A stretch of DNA of 64,000 nucleotides from assembly GCA_017860615.1 (NCBI GenBank), contig JAGDMU010000005.1:124001-188000 (forward strand), in the 5' to 3' direction. Below are positions 38,110-46,030 of the stretch, piece after piece. The notes below the pieces were generated by a model, which made no database searches, was not told the origin of the DNA, and was given only the letters and a program-made list of their open reading frames with translations. Within the stretch, counting starts at the first letter, position 1. Each line of letters begins with the position of its first letter. This DNA is from Pseudomonadota bacterium (GTDB lineage: Bacteria > Campylobacterota > Campylobacteria > Campylobacterales > Sulfurospirillaceae). Both the position numbers and the translations under genes were made by a program.

Positions 38110-38186
38110 GGGTCCTTAGCTCAGTTGGTTAGAGCACCCCGCTCATAACGGGGTGGTCGAGTGTTCGAGCCACTCAGGACCCACCA
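38110..38186 (+). tRNA. tRNA with CAT anticodon (Ile2 or elongator Met)
   Basis: 77 nt cloverleaf: acceptor GGGTCCT/AGGACCC, D-arm AGCTCAGTTGGTTAGAGC, anticodon stem CCCCG/CGGGG around CTCATAA with anticodon CAT, T-arm GAGTG/CACTC, and an encoded CCA end. The overall form (CTTAGCTCAG, CTCATAA, GGTCG) is closer to tRNA-Ile2, whose C34 is changed to lysidine by TilS, than to the elongator Met of Gram-positives, but E. coli Met shares some of this, so identity is not certain. It is not an initiator, as the anticodon stem lacks three GC pairs GGG/CCC. Confidence 0.93.
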
Positions 38187-38237
38187 CTCGCTTCTTAGTT
38201 TTGAATTTGTTTAATTTGATACACAAAGGTAAATGTT

Positions 38238-38717
38238 ATGAAAAAAGTTGTTCTTTTTCTAGCACTCGTTTCCCAGATCTCTCTTTTCGCAGGTTTTTTA
38301 GATGATCTTATTGGTAAAGACAAAACGTATTTAGAAGCTAATGGCTTTAAATGTACAGAGTTTTCTTGTGTCACAAAAGATCAAAATTATTTTAATATTA
38401 AACTTTTAGACAATGCAATCGAATATGTTGAAGTTTACAGCACCGATAAAGATGAAGTGTATCGTGTAGCACTTTACCTCTACCAAAACGATAAACTCAA
38501 GAATAAAGAGATGGATGAAGGCTTTTTTAAAGCCCTTCAAAAAATCAATGAAAAATCTAAACTAAATTATGAACTTTCAAAAATCAGTGACAAATTTGGG
38601 AATGAAGCACTCATTACCATGACCGATACAAAAAAAGCTGCTGCGTATGTCAACGTGCTACGCGATACATACTTTGAGAGTATGAAGCAGTACAGCGAAT
38701 CAGGTAGCCGAAAGTAA
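38238..38717 (+). CDS. Small exported protein of unknown function
   Basis: 159 residues with a signal peptide (MKKVVLFLALVSQISLFAG). The mature part has two cysteines nearby (FKCTEFSCVT), possibly a disulfide, and an acidic, Lys-rich mixed helix/strand composition. No family is recognised. It stands between the tRNA and trkA with no overlap; GGTAAATG precedes its start. A hairpin spans its stop codon at 38703-38729. Confidence 0.7.
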   Translation: MKKVVLFLALVSQISLFAGFLDDLIGKDKTYLEANGFKCTEFSCVTKDQNYFNIKLLDNAIEYVEVYSTDKDEVYRVALYLYQNDKLKNKEMDEGFFKALQKINEKSKLNYELSKISDKFGNEALITMTDTKKAAAYVNVLRDTYFESMKQYSESGSRK

Positions 38718-38729
38718 TTTCTGGCTACC
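38703..38729 (+). terminator. Hairpin spanning the stop of the small exported protein gene
   Basis: GGTAGCC-GAAA/TTTC-T-GGCTACC with one bulged base and a 4-base loop, containing the TAA stop at 38715. There is no strong T-tract after it, so termination is plausible but not assured. Confidence 0.4.
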
Positions 38730-38795
38730 TCGTTGAGGCTTGTTTGACGCCTAATTCTCCTACTTTAATGCCTCTTGTTTTTTACAAGAATGTGA

Positions 38796-38801
38796 TACAA
38801 T
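38796..38801 (+). promoter_or_regulatory. Candidate -10 element for trkA
   Basis: TACAAT (in TGATACAAT) 48 bases before the trkA start. A small hairpin TCTTGT/ACAAGA at 38773-38789 lies just upstream. Confidence 0.4.
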
Positions 38802-38849
38802 ACCTCTTTATACATTCATTGAAAATTACTTTATGAGAGACAAAACCCT

Positions 38850-40193
38850 ATGCAAGTGATAATAGCAGGCGCTGGGAAAGTTGGCTACAATATTGCCAAA
38901 CACCTGATGCATAACAACAGTGTGACCGTCATCGATCAAAATGAATATGCTATCCAAAACATCCATGAGAACCTTGATGTTTTAGGTATTTGTGGCAATA
39001 TTGAAAATCCACATACTTACCTTGGAATCAACCCTCAAATTGATCTTTTTATCGCCGTAACAGATTCGGATGAAGTCAACCTACTCTCCTCCTTAATTAT
39101 CGACAATATTGCCACGGTAAAGCGTAAAATTATCCGTCTTAAAAATAATTTCTTTGCGAGTGAACAAGTCAAAGGCAAATTGAACATCAATGAGACCATT
39201 GTTCCCTCTTTTGAAGCTGCACAACCGTTCAAATACCTTATTGATTTTCCACATGCCCACAATGCCAAAGCCTTTGCTTATACGAAAGCCCTTTTAGTTT
39301 CCATTAGGCTCAAAGATGATTTTACGCCTCGAATGATCTCAACTTTCATTGGCGAACTTAATGGTGAACTTGCCGTTGCGGGAATGGAGCGTCGAAAAGA
39401 GTTTTTTGTTCCAAAGCCAGTTGAAACAATGCTTCCTAATGATTTAGTCTACTTTTTTGCCTTTCCTACAGCTATTTTATCCCTTCGTTCACTGGTATGC
39501 GGTGAAACAAATGAACCATCTTCTCCTATTAAAAATTGTGTTATTTTTGGCGCTGATTCACTCGGTGTTGAGATCGCAAAAGTACTGCTTAAAAAAGGAA
39601 TAGATGTTCAAATTATGGACAAAAATATTGAGCTATGTCGTAAAGCCAATATTGAACTTAAAAACAAGGCAACTGTACTTAAAACAACCTACGATGCGGA
39701 TCATATTGTCAATAAAACCCGTTTTGATACTGACATGTTTATCGCTGCAACGAAAAACGATGAGTATAACATCACTAAATGTATTGAAGCTAAACAAAAA
39801 GGGATCAAAAAGATCATTGGCATCAACAATGACATTGCCTATTCCTCTTTAATGCGCAATCTTAACATTGAAGTGGTCAGAGGGGAAAAAATTAATGCCT
39901 ACTACTCCATTTTAGAACGTATTCAATCTAACAGTAACTTCATTCAAAAGAAATTTTGTGGCGGAGAAGGTGCTGTACTTATGCGAAAAATTGATGCGGC
40001 ATCCAGTCTGATCGGTGAAAAACTCCCACTTCCTGACAAAGTAGATGATCGAGGTCATTTTATTATTATTCGTGATAATGATATTTATGAGTATCGTCTT
40101 ATTCCAACATTTGAAAAAGATGATGTCATTGTTGCCTTCACCAAAGAGTCTGATTACGAAATTGTTGCCAAATGGCTTCAACAAAATTCTTAA
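38850..40193 (+). CDS. trkA: Trk potassium uptake regulatory NAD-binding protein TrkA
   Basis: 447 residues with two RCK modules. The first Rossmann fold is marked by IIAGAGKVGYNIAKHL at 3-18 and the second by VIFGADSLGVEIAKVLL near 230; each is followed by a TrkA-C domain. It is a cytosolic ring that gates TrkH in response to nucleotides. trkH follows after 14 bases, so the two form an operon. Confidence 0.95.
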   Translation: MQVIIAGAGKVGYNIAKHLMHNNSVTVIDQNEYAIQNIHENLDVLGICGNIENPHTYLGINPQIDLFIAVTDSDEVNLLSSLIIDNIATVKRKIIRLKNNFFASEQVKGKLNINETIVPSFEAAQPFKYLIDFPHAHNAKAFAYTKALLVSIRLKDDFTPRMISTFIGELNGELAVAGMERRKEFFVPKPVETMLPNDLVYFFAFPTAILSLRSLVCGETNEPSSPIKNCVIFGADSLGVEIAKVLLKKGIDVQIMDKNIELCRKANIELKNKATVLKTTYDADHIVNKTRFDTDMFIAATKNDEYNITKCIEAKQKGIKKIIGINNDIAYSSLMRNLNIEVVRGEKINAYYSILERIQSNSNFIQKKFCGGEGAVLMRKIDAASSLIGEKLPLPDKVDDRGHFIIIRDNDIYEYRLIPTFEKDDVIVAFTKESDYEIVAKWLQQNS

Positions 40194-40207
40194 GCTAAAA
40201 GAGCGCC

Positions 40208-41647
40208 ATGAGTATTAAAAGTATTTTAAAATTTGTCTCAGCAGTTGGATTGGTTGTCTTTTTTCTTTTCCTCATTCCCCCTATAGTAGGTTTTTTTTAC
40301 AACGAAGATGTTTTTATCTATGCAGTCGCGATGTTTGCGCTTTTCATTGTTAATCTCTCAACGTTCTTAATTCTTAAAAATGATGAGATGATTTTGGGTA
40401 TCAAAGAGAGTATTATTTCAGTCAATTTTATTTGGATACTTTTGGGGATTGGTGGAGCGATTCCGATGGTACTTTACACTAAAATTGATCCTGCGGGTGC
40501 CTTTTTTGAAGCTATCAGTGGCTTTACCACCACAGGAGCAAGCGTATATACCGATGTTGAAATCCTTCCAAAATCCATCCTTTTTCACAGAAGCCTTATG
40601 CATTGGATTGGCGGTATTGGTATTATTGTATTGGGTGTTGGCTTGTTGCCACTGATTAATCCAAGCGGTTCTATCAGTCTTTTTAAGGCTGAATCTACGG
40701 GCATCTCTATGGATAAGATTACCCCCAAGATTAAAGATACTGCTAATCGGATTTGGGCCGTTTATATTCTCTTTACGCTTGCTAATTTTGCACTGCTAAT
40801 GCTTTTTGGCATGAATTGGTTTGATGCCATTAACCACGCCTTCGCCACCATCTCCACAGGTGGATTTTCGACAAAAAACACCTCTTTAGCTGGATTTAGC
40901 GATGGTGTTATTTGGACAACAATCTTTTTTATGGTTATTTCGGGTATCAACTTTTTAGCTCATATTCGCTTTTTTAATGGAGACAAAACGGCATTTAACA
41001 CTGAAGAAAATCAATGGTATATTGGACTCATCTTCTTTTTATCTTTTGCAATGGCACTCGAACACACCTTAACAACACAAAACTCTTTTTATAACTCATT
41101 GATGCACTCTTTCTTTACGGTTTCAACCCTTGCCTCAACCACAGGGTTCGCTTCATTGGATTATGAAAAATGGGGGCAATTTACTATGATGATTGCCATT
41201 CTTGCGATGATGATGAGTGCGAATGCAGGGTCAACGGCTGGTGGTATTAAAATGATTCGATACGTTCTCTTTTTTAAAAATATTGCGCTAGAAATCAAGC
41301 GAACCATTCAACCTGATGTCATTACCTCAATTTTCGTTGATGGAAAGCAAATTAGAAGTTCTATTATCAATTCTGTCTTTGGTTTTTTTGCACTTTTTAT
41401 TTTAACCGCTTTTTTGGTTACGATGTATCTTTTTGCAAGAGGTTTTGATTTTTTAACTGCGTTTAGTACTTCGATTTCAATGATTGGCAATATTGGACCA
41501 GGCCTTAATCTCACGGGTCCATCGCAAAACTATGCCTTTTTTACATGGTACGATAAGTTAGTGCTTTCAGCCGCGATGATTATAGGAAGGTTGGAGTGTT
41601 ATACCGTTTTTATGATGCTAAGTCACAATTTCTGGAAGAAGTTTTAA
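40208..41647 (+). CDS. trkH: Potassium uptake protein TrkH
   Basis: 479 residues, with repeated membrane-pore-membrane units. Selectivity-loop signatures: SGFTTTGASVY (about 97-107), TISTGGFSTKN, STLASTTGFAS, and a fourth loop around SMIGNIGPGLN. MHWIGGIGIIVLG and SANAGSTAGGIKMIR are family blocks. It is the channel subunit gated by TrkA. The stop codon lies inside the terminator hairpin at 41634. Confidence 0.95.
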   Translation: MSIKSILKFVSAVGLVVFFLFLIPPIVGFFYNEDVFIYAVAMFALFIVNLSTFLILKNDEMILGIKESIISVNFIWILLGIGGAIPMVLYTKIDPAGAFFEAISGFTTTGASVYTDVEILPKSILFHRSLMHWIGGIGIIVLGVGLLPLINPSGSISLFKAESTGISMDKITPKIKDTANRIWAVYILFTLANFALLMLFGMNWFDAINHAFATISTGGFSTKNTSLAGFSDGVIWTTIFFMVISGINFLAHIRFFNGDKTAFNTEENQWYIGLIFFLSFAMALEHTLTTQNSFYNSLMHSFFTVSTLASTTGFASLDYEKWGQFTMMIAILAMMMSANAGSTAGGIKMIRYVLFFKNIALEIKRTIQPDVITSIFVDGKQIRSSIINSVFGFFALFILTAFLVTMYLFARGFDFLTAFSTSISMIGNIGPGLNLTGPSQNYAFFTWYDKLVLSAAMIIGRLECYTVFMMLSHNFWKKF

Positions 41648-41656
41648 ACTTCTTCC
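41634..41656 (+). terminator. Palindromic terminator overlapping the trkH stop codon
   Basis: Perfect inverted repeat GGAAGAAGTTT/AAACTTCTTCC around one central base, containing the trkH stop TAA at 41645 and followed by TTTTAAATTT. Only 11 bases separate trkH from the convergent kup stop. The T-tract is on the trkH side. Confidence 0.75.
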
Positions 41657-41658
41657 TT

Positions 41659-43479
41659 TTAAATTTCAATACGACGCGACACACCAATCAGTTTTTCTTG
41701 AGGGAAGTTATAGAAACTCACAAAACTTGGAGACATATCTTTTACAAATGCGTAAAGTTTCCATGCTAAGTGTTTTGAGACGATTTCTTCATCACCGTAA
41801 AAGATGGTTCGTTCATTAATACCTTGTGCTTTGAGTATCTCTTCAACATTAAAAACTTCCATGTAACCAACATGAATTACCAAAAGATCTAATCCTTCAC
41901 ACAAAGAACTAAGCTCTTTACGAATCCCAAATGGCTCATACGTTGGTTTTACTTTTACAATAACATTGCGTTCGTAAAGAATACCGTTTTGAAACATCGT
42001 TTTAGGAATATACGCTGGAATATTTTCCGCTTTACGAGCAAAGAAAAGTGCTGTACCTTCGATGTGAGACTCTTGGCTGTAATGTTGTTTGTATTTCTCT
42101 AGAAATGAGGCTTTATCAATAGAGTGAAACGAGGAGTAAAGGCGCTGTTGTCCTTGAGTATAAAGGACAATAAAACTTAAAGGTACCGCTGCAATGAGTA
42201 AAGACCAATACCCTCCATGAGGAATTTTGAGTAAACACGAAGCAAAAAAGATCAAACTTGCCGTACCAGAAATGGATGAAAAAATCATTTTAATCCACGC
42301 TTTGCGGTATGCAAAAATGATCGTAATCATTACGCCTGTAATGCTCATAGCACCTGATGCTGCCAAACCGTATGCAGCAGCAAGTTTACTGGACTCTTTA
42401 AAGACAAACAGCATGATAATCACACACGTAAACAAGAACCAGTTAATGGAACTGATGTAGATTTGAGAATGAAGTTCACGAGAGGTATATTGCACCCTAA
42501 AATGGGGGAAAATACGGGTAATCATCGCTTGGTAAAGCACTGAAAATATACCACTTATCATCGCTTGAGACGCGATAACGGTTGCCATAATGGTTAAAAA
42601 AAGGAAGGGGATGTATAACGTAGGAGCAAATTCATGCATCATTTCAAACAGTGGACTTCCCACCGAATCAGGATGTGTGAGAACAAAAGCACCTTGTCCA
42701 AAATAGGTCAAAACAAGCGCAAAAAAAGCAAAAGCCCACCCTTTCACTATCGGTAATCTTCCTAGATGTCCCATATCGGCGTAAAGCGCTTCGCCACCCG
42801 TTGTTGCCAGTACAATATCTGCTAAAATAATAAAAGCGATCGCAGGATGATCTAGGGTGAACTGAATTGCGTACATTGGATTCATTGCAGCAAAAATAGA
42901 TAAGTCTTTGGAAACATACCAAAACCCAACTGCACCTATACTCACGAACCATATCACCATAATGGGACCAAAAGCTGAAGCAACTTTCTCTATGCCTTTT
43001 TTTTGAACCACAAAAAGGGCAAAAGCGATCAAACTTGCCATGATTAAAAGCGTTATTTGTGGTGTCTCTTCATAGGCAGGAATCAATAAGATACCTTCCA
43101 CTGCACTTAAAATACTAATAGCAGGGGTAATAACACCATCACCAATCATAAGAGAGAGTCCTAAAAACCCTAAAATAGAGACGATTGTCACCATCTTAGC
43201 GCTCTTTAGACATGGCGTTAACATTTGAATGAGTACAACCGTACCACCCTCACCTTTTTCACTCAAACTTGTCGCCAACCAAGCGTATTGAACTGTAACA
43301 ATAATAATAAGAGCCCAAAAAATAAATGATAAAACGCCATACACGCTGCTGAGCAATGGGGGAACAATCAGAAAGATAACCGCCAGTGTATAGATAGGAC
43401 TTGTGCCAATATCACCATACACAACACCCAGTGCTTTGATGACCATCGTCTCATTTTTAATACGTTCTTTTAACGTCAT
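41659..43479 (-). CDS. kup: Potassium transporter Kup
   Basis: 606 residues: about 12 membrane helices and a C-terminal cytoplasmic domain of about 150 residues. Family blocks include GVVYGDIGTSPIYTL at the start, SEKGEGGTVVLIQML, and GDGVITPAISILSAVEG. It is a low-affinity K+/H+ symporter. It converges on the trkAH operon. The upstream gap 43480-43659 holds its promoter region (AGAGGA site before the ATG); I see no further feature there. Confidence 0.95.
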   Translation of the reverse strand: MTLKERIKNETMVIKALGVVYGDIGTSPIYTLAVIFLIVPPLLSSVYGVLSFIFWALIIIVTVQYAWLATSLSEKGEGGTVVLIQMLTPCLKSAKMVTIVSILGFLGLSLMIGDGVITPAISILSAVEGILLIPAYEETPQITLLIMASLIAFALFVVQKKGIEKVASAFGPIMVIWFVSIGAVGFWYVSKDLSIFAAMNPMYAIQFTLDHPAIAFIILADIVLATTGGEALYADMGHLGRLPIVKGWAFAFFALVLTYFGQGAFVLTHPDSVGSPLFEMMHEFAPTLYIPFLFLTIMATVIASQAMISGIFSVLYQAMITRIFPHFRVQYTSRELHSQIYISSINWFLFTCVIIMLFVFKESSKLAAAYGLAASGAMSITGVMITIIFAYRKAWIKMIFSSISGTASLIFFASCLLKIPHGGYWSLLIAAVPLSFIVLYTQGQQRLYSSFHSIDKASFLEKYKQHYSQESHIEGTALFFARKAENIPAYIPKTMFQNGILYERNVIVKVKPTYEPFGIRKELSSLCEGLDLLVIHVGYMEVFNVEEILKAQGINERTIFYGDEEIVSKHLAWKLYAFVKDMSPSFVSFYNFPQEKLIGVSRRIEI

Positions 43480-43659
43480 ATAGACTTATCCTCTTCTTTT
43501 CAGAGAAACATTTTACGCCATTTTTTCAAAAGTGCAAGCTGTTATTCTAGTGCTAACAATATTAAATTATCCTAAATATTATTTTAGAAAAAAAAGAAAG
43601 AAAGAAGGATATAAGGTTTCAAATAACACTTTAAATCGTCAAAACCCTATATTTAAAGA

Positions 43660-44994
43660 TTAAGAATGCGATTTTTTTAAAGCCTTTACTGCGTGTTTAA
43701 TCGCTTGCAAGAGCGTATCAATCTCTTTTTTTGTGTGTGTATAATGAATCGTAATGCGAAGCCAACCTGGCTTTTCATCAAAATTTTGACCATCAACCAG
43801 TTTTAGAAGATCGTGTCCATAAGGCCCTGCACAACTACATCCTGCTCTGGTTTGAATCCCAAAATGATCTGAGAGGTATTGTGAAATGTCATAAGGGTTA
43901 ATGCCCTCAAAATTAAGCGAGAAGATAGGAAGTTTATCTTGCGAATATTTGCAATAGAGTTTAACACCATCAATAACACGAATACGTGAACCAAAGTAGA
44001 ATTTCAACTCCTCTTCAAAGGCATGAATTTTCTCTAGGCCGATTTCATTACGAAGGTTATAGGCAAGAGATGCTTTCACAAACTGTAAAATGGCAGGTGT
44101 CCCAGCATCTTCGATAAGCTCGATATCACTTAAAAAGTTATGTGAGGTACGAGAAACATAACCCACAGTTCCTCCGCCTGCAAATGTAGGTGTTTTTTCA
44201 GTGCACAGCTCTTTTTTCATCACCAAAATACCGCATGACCCAACACCCCCAAGCAATTTATGGGGTGAAAGAAAAAGCGCATCGTAGAAGTTACAATCAA
44301 TATTTAAATAAGGAGAAGCAGCTGCGGCGTCAAGGCATAAAATACCATTATAACGTTTAATGAGCGTATAGATACTCTTGTAATCACTCATAATGCCCGT
44401 TACATTAGATGCTACTGAAAAAGAGGCGATAATCTCACGTTTTTTGTATTCTTCGAGTTTACTTTCCAAAAAACTAATGTCGATTTTTTCATCTTTATCC
44501 AACGGTATACGTACCACTTCACATAAACCTTCACGAAAGCTCAGCTCATTCGAGTGATGCTCATAGGGACCGACAAAAACAACGGGAAGATTTTCAGGTT
44601 TATGAGAGTAGCGTTTTAGCGTACGAGGAGGAATGTAAATGCCCATCAGTTCCTGAAACTTTTTAATAGCGCCCGTCGCACCAGAACCGCAAGGGAAAAT
44701 GTAAAAACTTTCATCAATTTCAAGCGCTACTTTAAGATCGCTTCTGGCTTTTGCATAATATGCACTGGTTTTAATAGCACTTGAAGCCACCTCAGAATGG
44801 GTGTTGGCATAGGTCTTGAGTATTTCGTGCATCTGCTTTTCAATAGGTTTATAGCCTTGTCCTGATGCGGTGTAGTCAAAATAGAGAATATTTTTATCTT
44901 TGATGATATTTTTGCGTATCGCTTGCACTACTTTATCCAAAATTTTTTGGGTATTATACCCTTTATAAACATTTAAAGAGATGATGGGAATCAA
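43660..44994 (-). CDS. Class V aminotransferase, cysteine-desulfurase-like (Cj0791-like)
   Basis: 444 residues from TTG 44994. PLP lysine in FLSPHKLLGG (K246 in this numbering), and a late TRAGCSCAGPYG block with cysteines where SufS/CsdA have the catalytic Cys. It is longer than NifS and resembles Csd-like proteins of unknown substrate. The start is uncertain: a TATAAT on this strand (44958-44953) lies within codons 12-14, so translation may begin at TTG 44940 or GTG 44928. It is divergent from flgS; C. jejuni has the same pairing nearby (Cj0791c/Cj0793, from memory). Confidence 0.82.
   Translation of the reverse strand: MIPIISLNVYKGYNTQKILDKVVQAIRKNIIKDKNILYFDYTASGQGYKPIEKQMHEILKTYANTHSEVASSAIKTSAYYAKARSDLKVALEIDESFYIFPCGSGATGAIKKFQELMGIYIPPRTLKRYSHKPENLPVVFVGPYEHHSNELSFREGLCEVVRIPLDKDEKIDISFLESKLEEYKKREIIASFSVASNVTGIMSDYKSIYTLIKRYNGILCLDAAAASPYLNIDCNFYDALFLSPHKLLGGVGSCGILVMKKELCTEKTPTFAGGGTVGYVSRTSHNFLSDIELIEDAGTPAILQFVKASLAYNLRNEIGLEKIHAFEEELKFYFGSRIRVIDGVKLYCKYSQDKLPIFSLNFEGINPYDISQYLSDHFGIQTRAGCSCAGPYGHDLLKLVDGQNFDEKPGWLRITIHYTHTKKEIDTLLQAIKHAVKALKKSHS
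44949..44961. promoter_or_regulatory. Palindrome with -10 element between the aminotransferase and flgS genes
   Basis: GGGTAT-T-ATACCC is a perfect 6-bp-arm palindrome containing TATAAT on the minus strand (44958-44953), oriented toward the aminotransferase gene. TTATAA at 44963-44968 is a candidate -10 for flgS on the plus strand. The longest frames of the two genes are separated by only two bases, so both promoters must lie within the annotated aminotransferase 5' end. Confidence 0.45.
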
Positions 44995-44996
44995 AT

Positions 44997-46013
44997 ATGA
45001 TTGATGAAACGTTACTCAACAGCCTCAGTGCCAAAGAAAAAGAGCTGTTTAAGCAAGGATTGGAAGATCTTATCAACCAAACTTACGTTATTGAAGATGA
45101 GTATAAAAAGCTTAATGAATCGTATACCTCCTTGCAAGATTTTATTCGTCAAATCATCGAAGTACAACCCAATGCTCTTTGGGTTTTTGATGAAGATGGG
45201 GCCATCTTTTTGCAAAACAGTGAAGCTAAAAAAATAGGTGCAATTTTAGAAGGATTATCGCTTGAAGAGGAGAGTGAGATTGACTTTGAAGGACGCTCTT
45301 ATCTGATTAAAAGTGTCACAAAAAGTGATAAAAAGATCATTACCGCTACAGACATTACCGAAGGAAAACGCCAAGAACGCCTTGTTTCTATGGGACAAGT
45401 AGCCGCACATCTTTCGCATGAAATACGCAATCCTATAGGCTCTGTATCACTGCTTGCCTCTACACTCCTTAAAAAAGTAGATCCTAGTGTTAAACCTCTG
45501 GTCACTGAAATCAAAAAAGCGATTTGGCGAGTTGAGCGCATCATTAAAGCTACCCTTCTTTTTACCAAAAGTGTGCAAATCAACCCCAGTTATTTTTATC
45601 TGGATCGCTTAATTAAAGAGTGCGAGCAAGCCATTTCACACTACTCCTACACCAAAGATGTAGCGTTTCATTTTGATCTACCACATGTTGAGATTAAAGC
45701 TGATTTTGAGCTGCTGAATTTAGTGCTTCAAAACTTTATTTTTAACGCGATTGATGCCATTGAAGAGTGCGAAAAAGAGAGCGGCAATGTCAGTATTGCT
45801 TTTGTAGAAGATAACGAAAGTGTTATTTTGCATGTTAAGGATGACGGAAAGCCTATCGAAAATAAAAATATTCTCTTTGAGCCGTTTAAAACGACCAAAA
45901 CCAAAGGTAATGGACTAGGGCTGGCTCTTTCTTTGCAAATCATTCAAGCGCACAATGGCAAGATCAATCTGCTCGAAGAGCCTAAAGGTTTTGAAATTAG
46001 AATCCCAAAATAA
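44997..46013 (+). CDS. flgS: Flagellar sensor histidine kinase FlgS
   Basis: Soluble kinase that senses flagellar export apparatus state and phosphorylates FlgR to turn on sigma-54 flagellar genes. 338 residues: an N-terminal region with the SAKEKELFKQGLEDLINQTY block shared with C. jejuni FlgS, a PAS-like segment about 50-115, the phospho-acceptor in AAHLSHEIRNPIG (H141), and an ATPase domain with the N box NFIFNAIDAIEE and G boxes (VKDDGKP, KGNGLGLALS). No membrane helix. The stop is 17 bases from the dnaE stop. Confidence 0.93.
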   Translation: MIDETLLNSLSAKEKELFKQGLEDLINQTYVIEDEYKKLNESYTSLQDFIRQIIEVQPNALWVFDEDGAIFLQNSEAKKIGAILEGLSLEEESEIDFEGRSYLIKSVTKSDKKIITATDITEGKRQERLVSMGQVAAHLSHEIRNPIGSVSLLASTLLKKVDPSVKPLVTEIKKAIWRVERIIKATLLFTKSVQINPSYFYLDRLIKECEQAISHYSYTKDVAFHFDLPHVEIKADFELLNLVLQNFIFNAIDAIEECEKESGNVSIAFVEDNESVILHVKDDGKPIENKNILFEPFKTTKTKGNGLGLALSLQIIQAHNGKINLLEEPKGFEIRIPK

Positions 46014-46030
46014 ACTATGTATGTAAAGGC

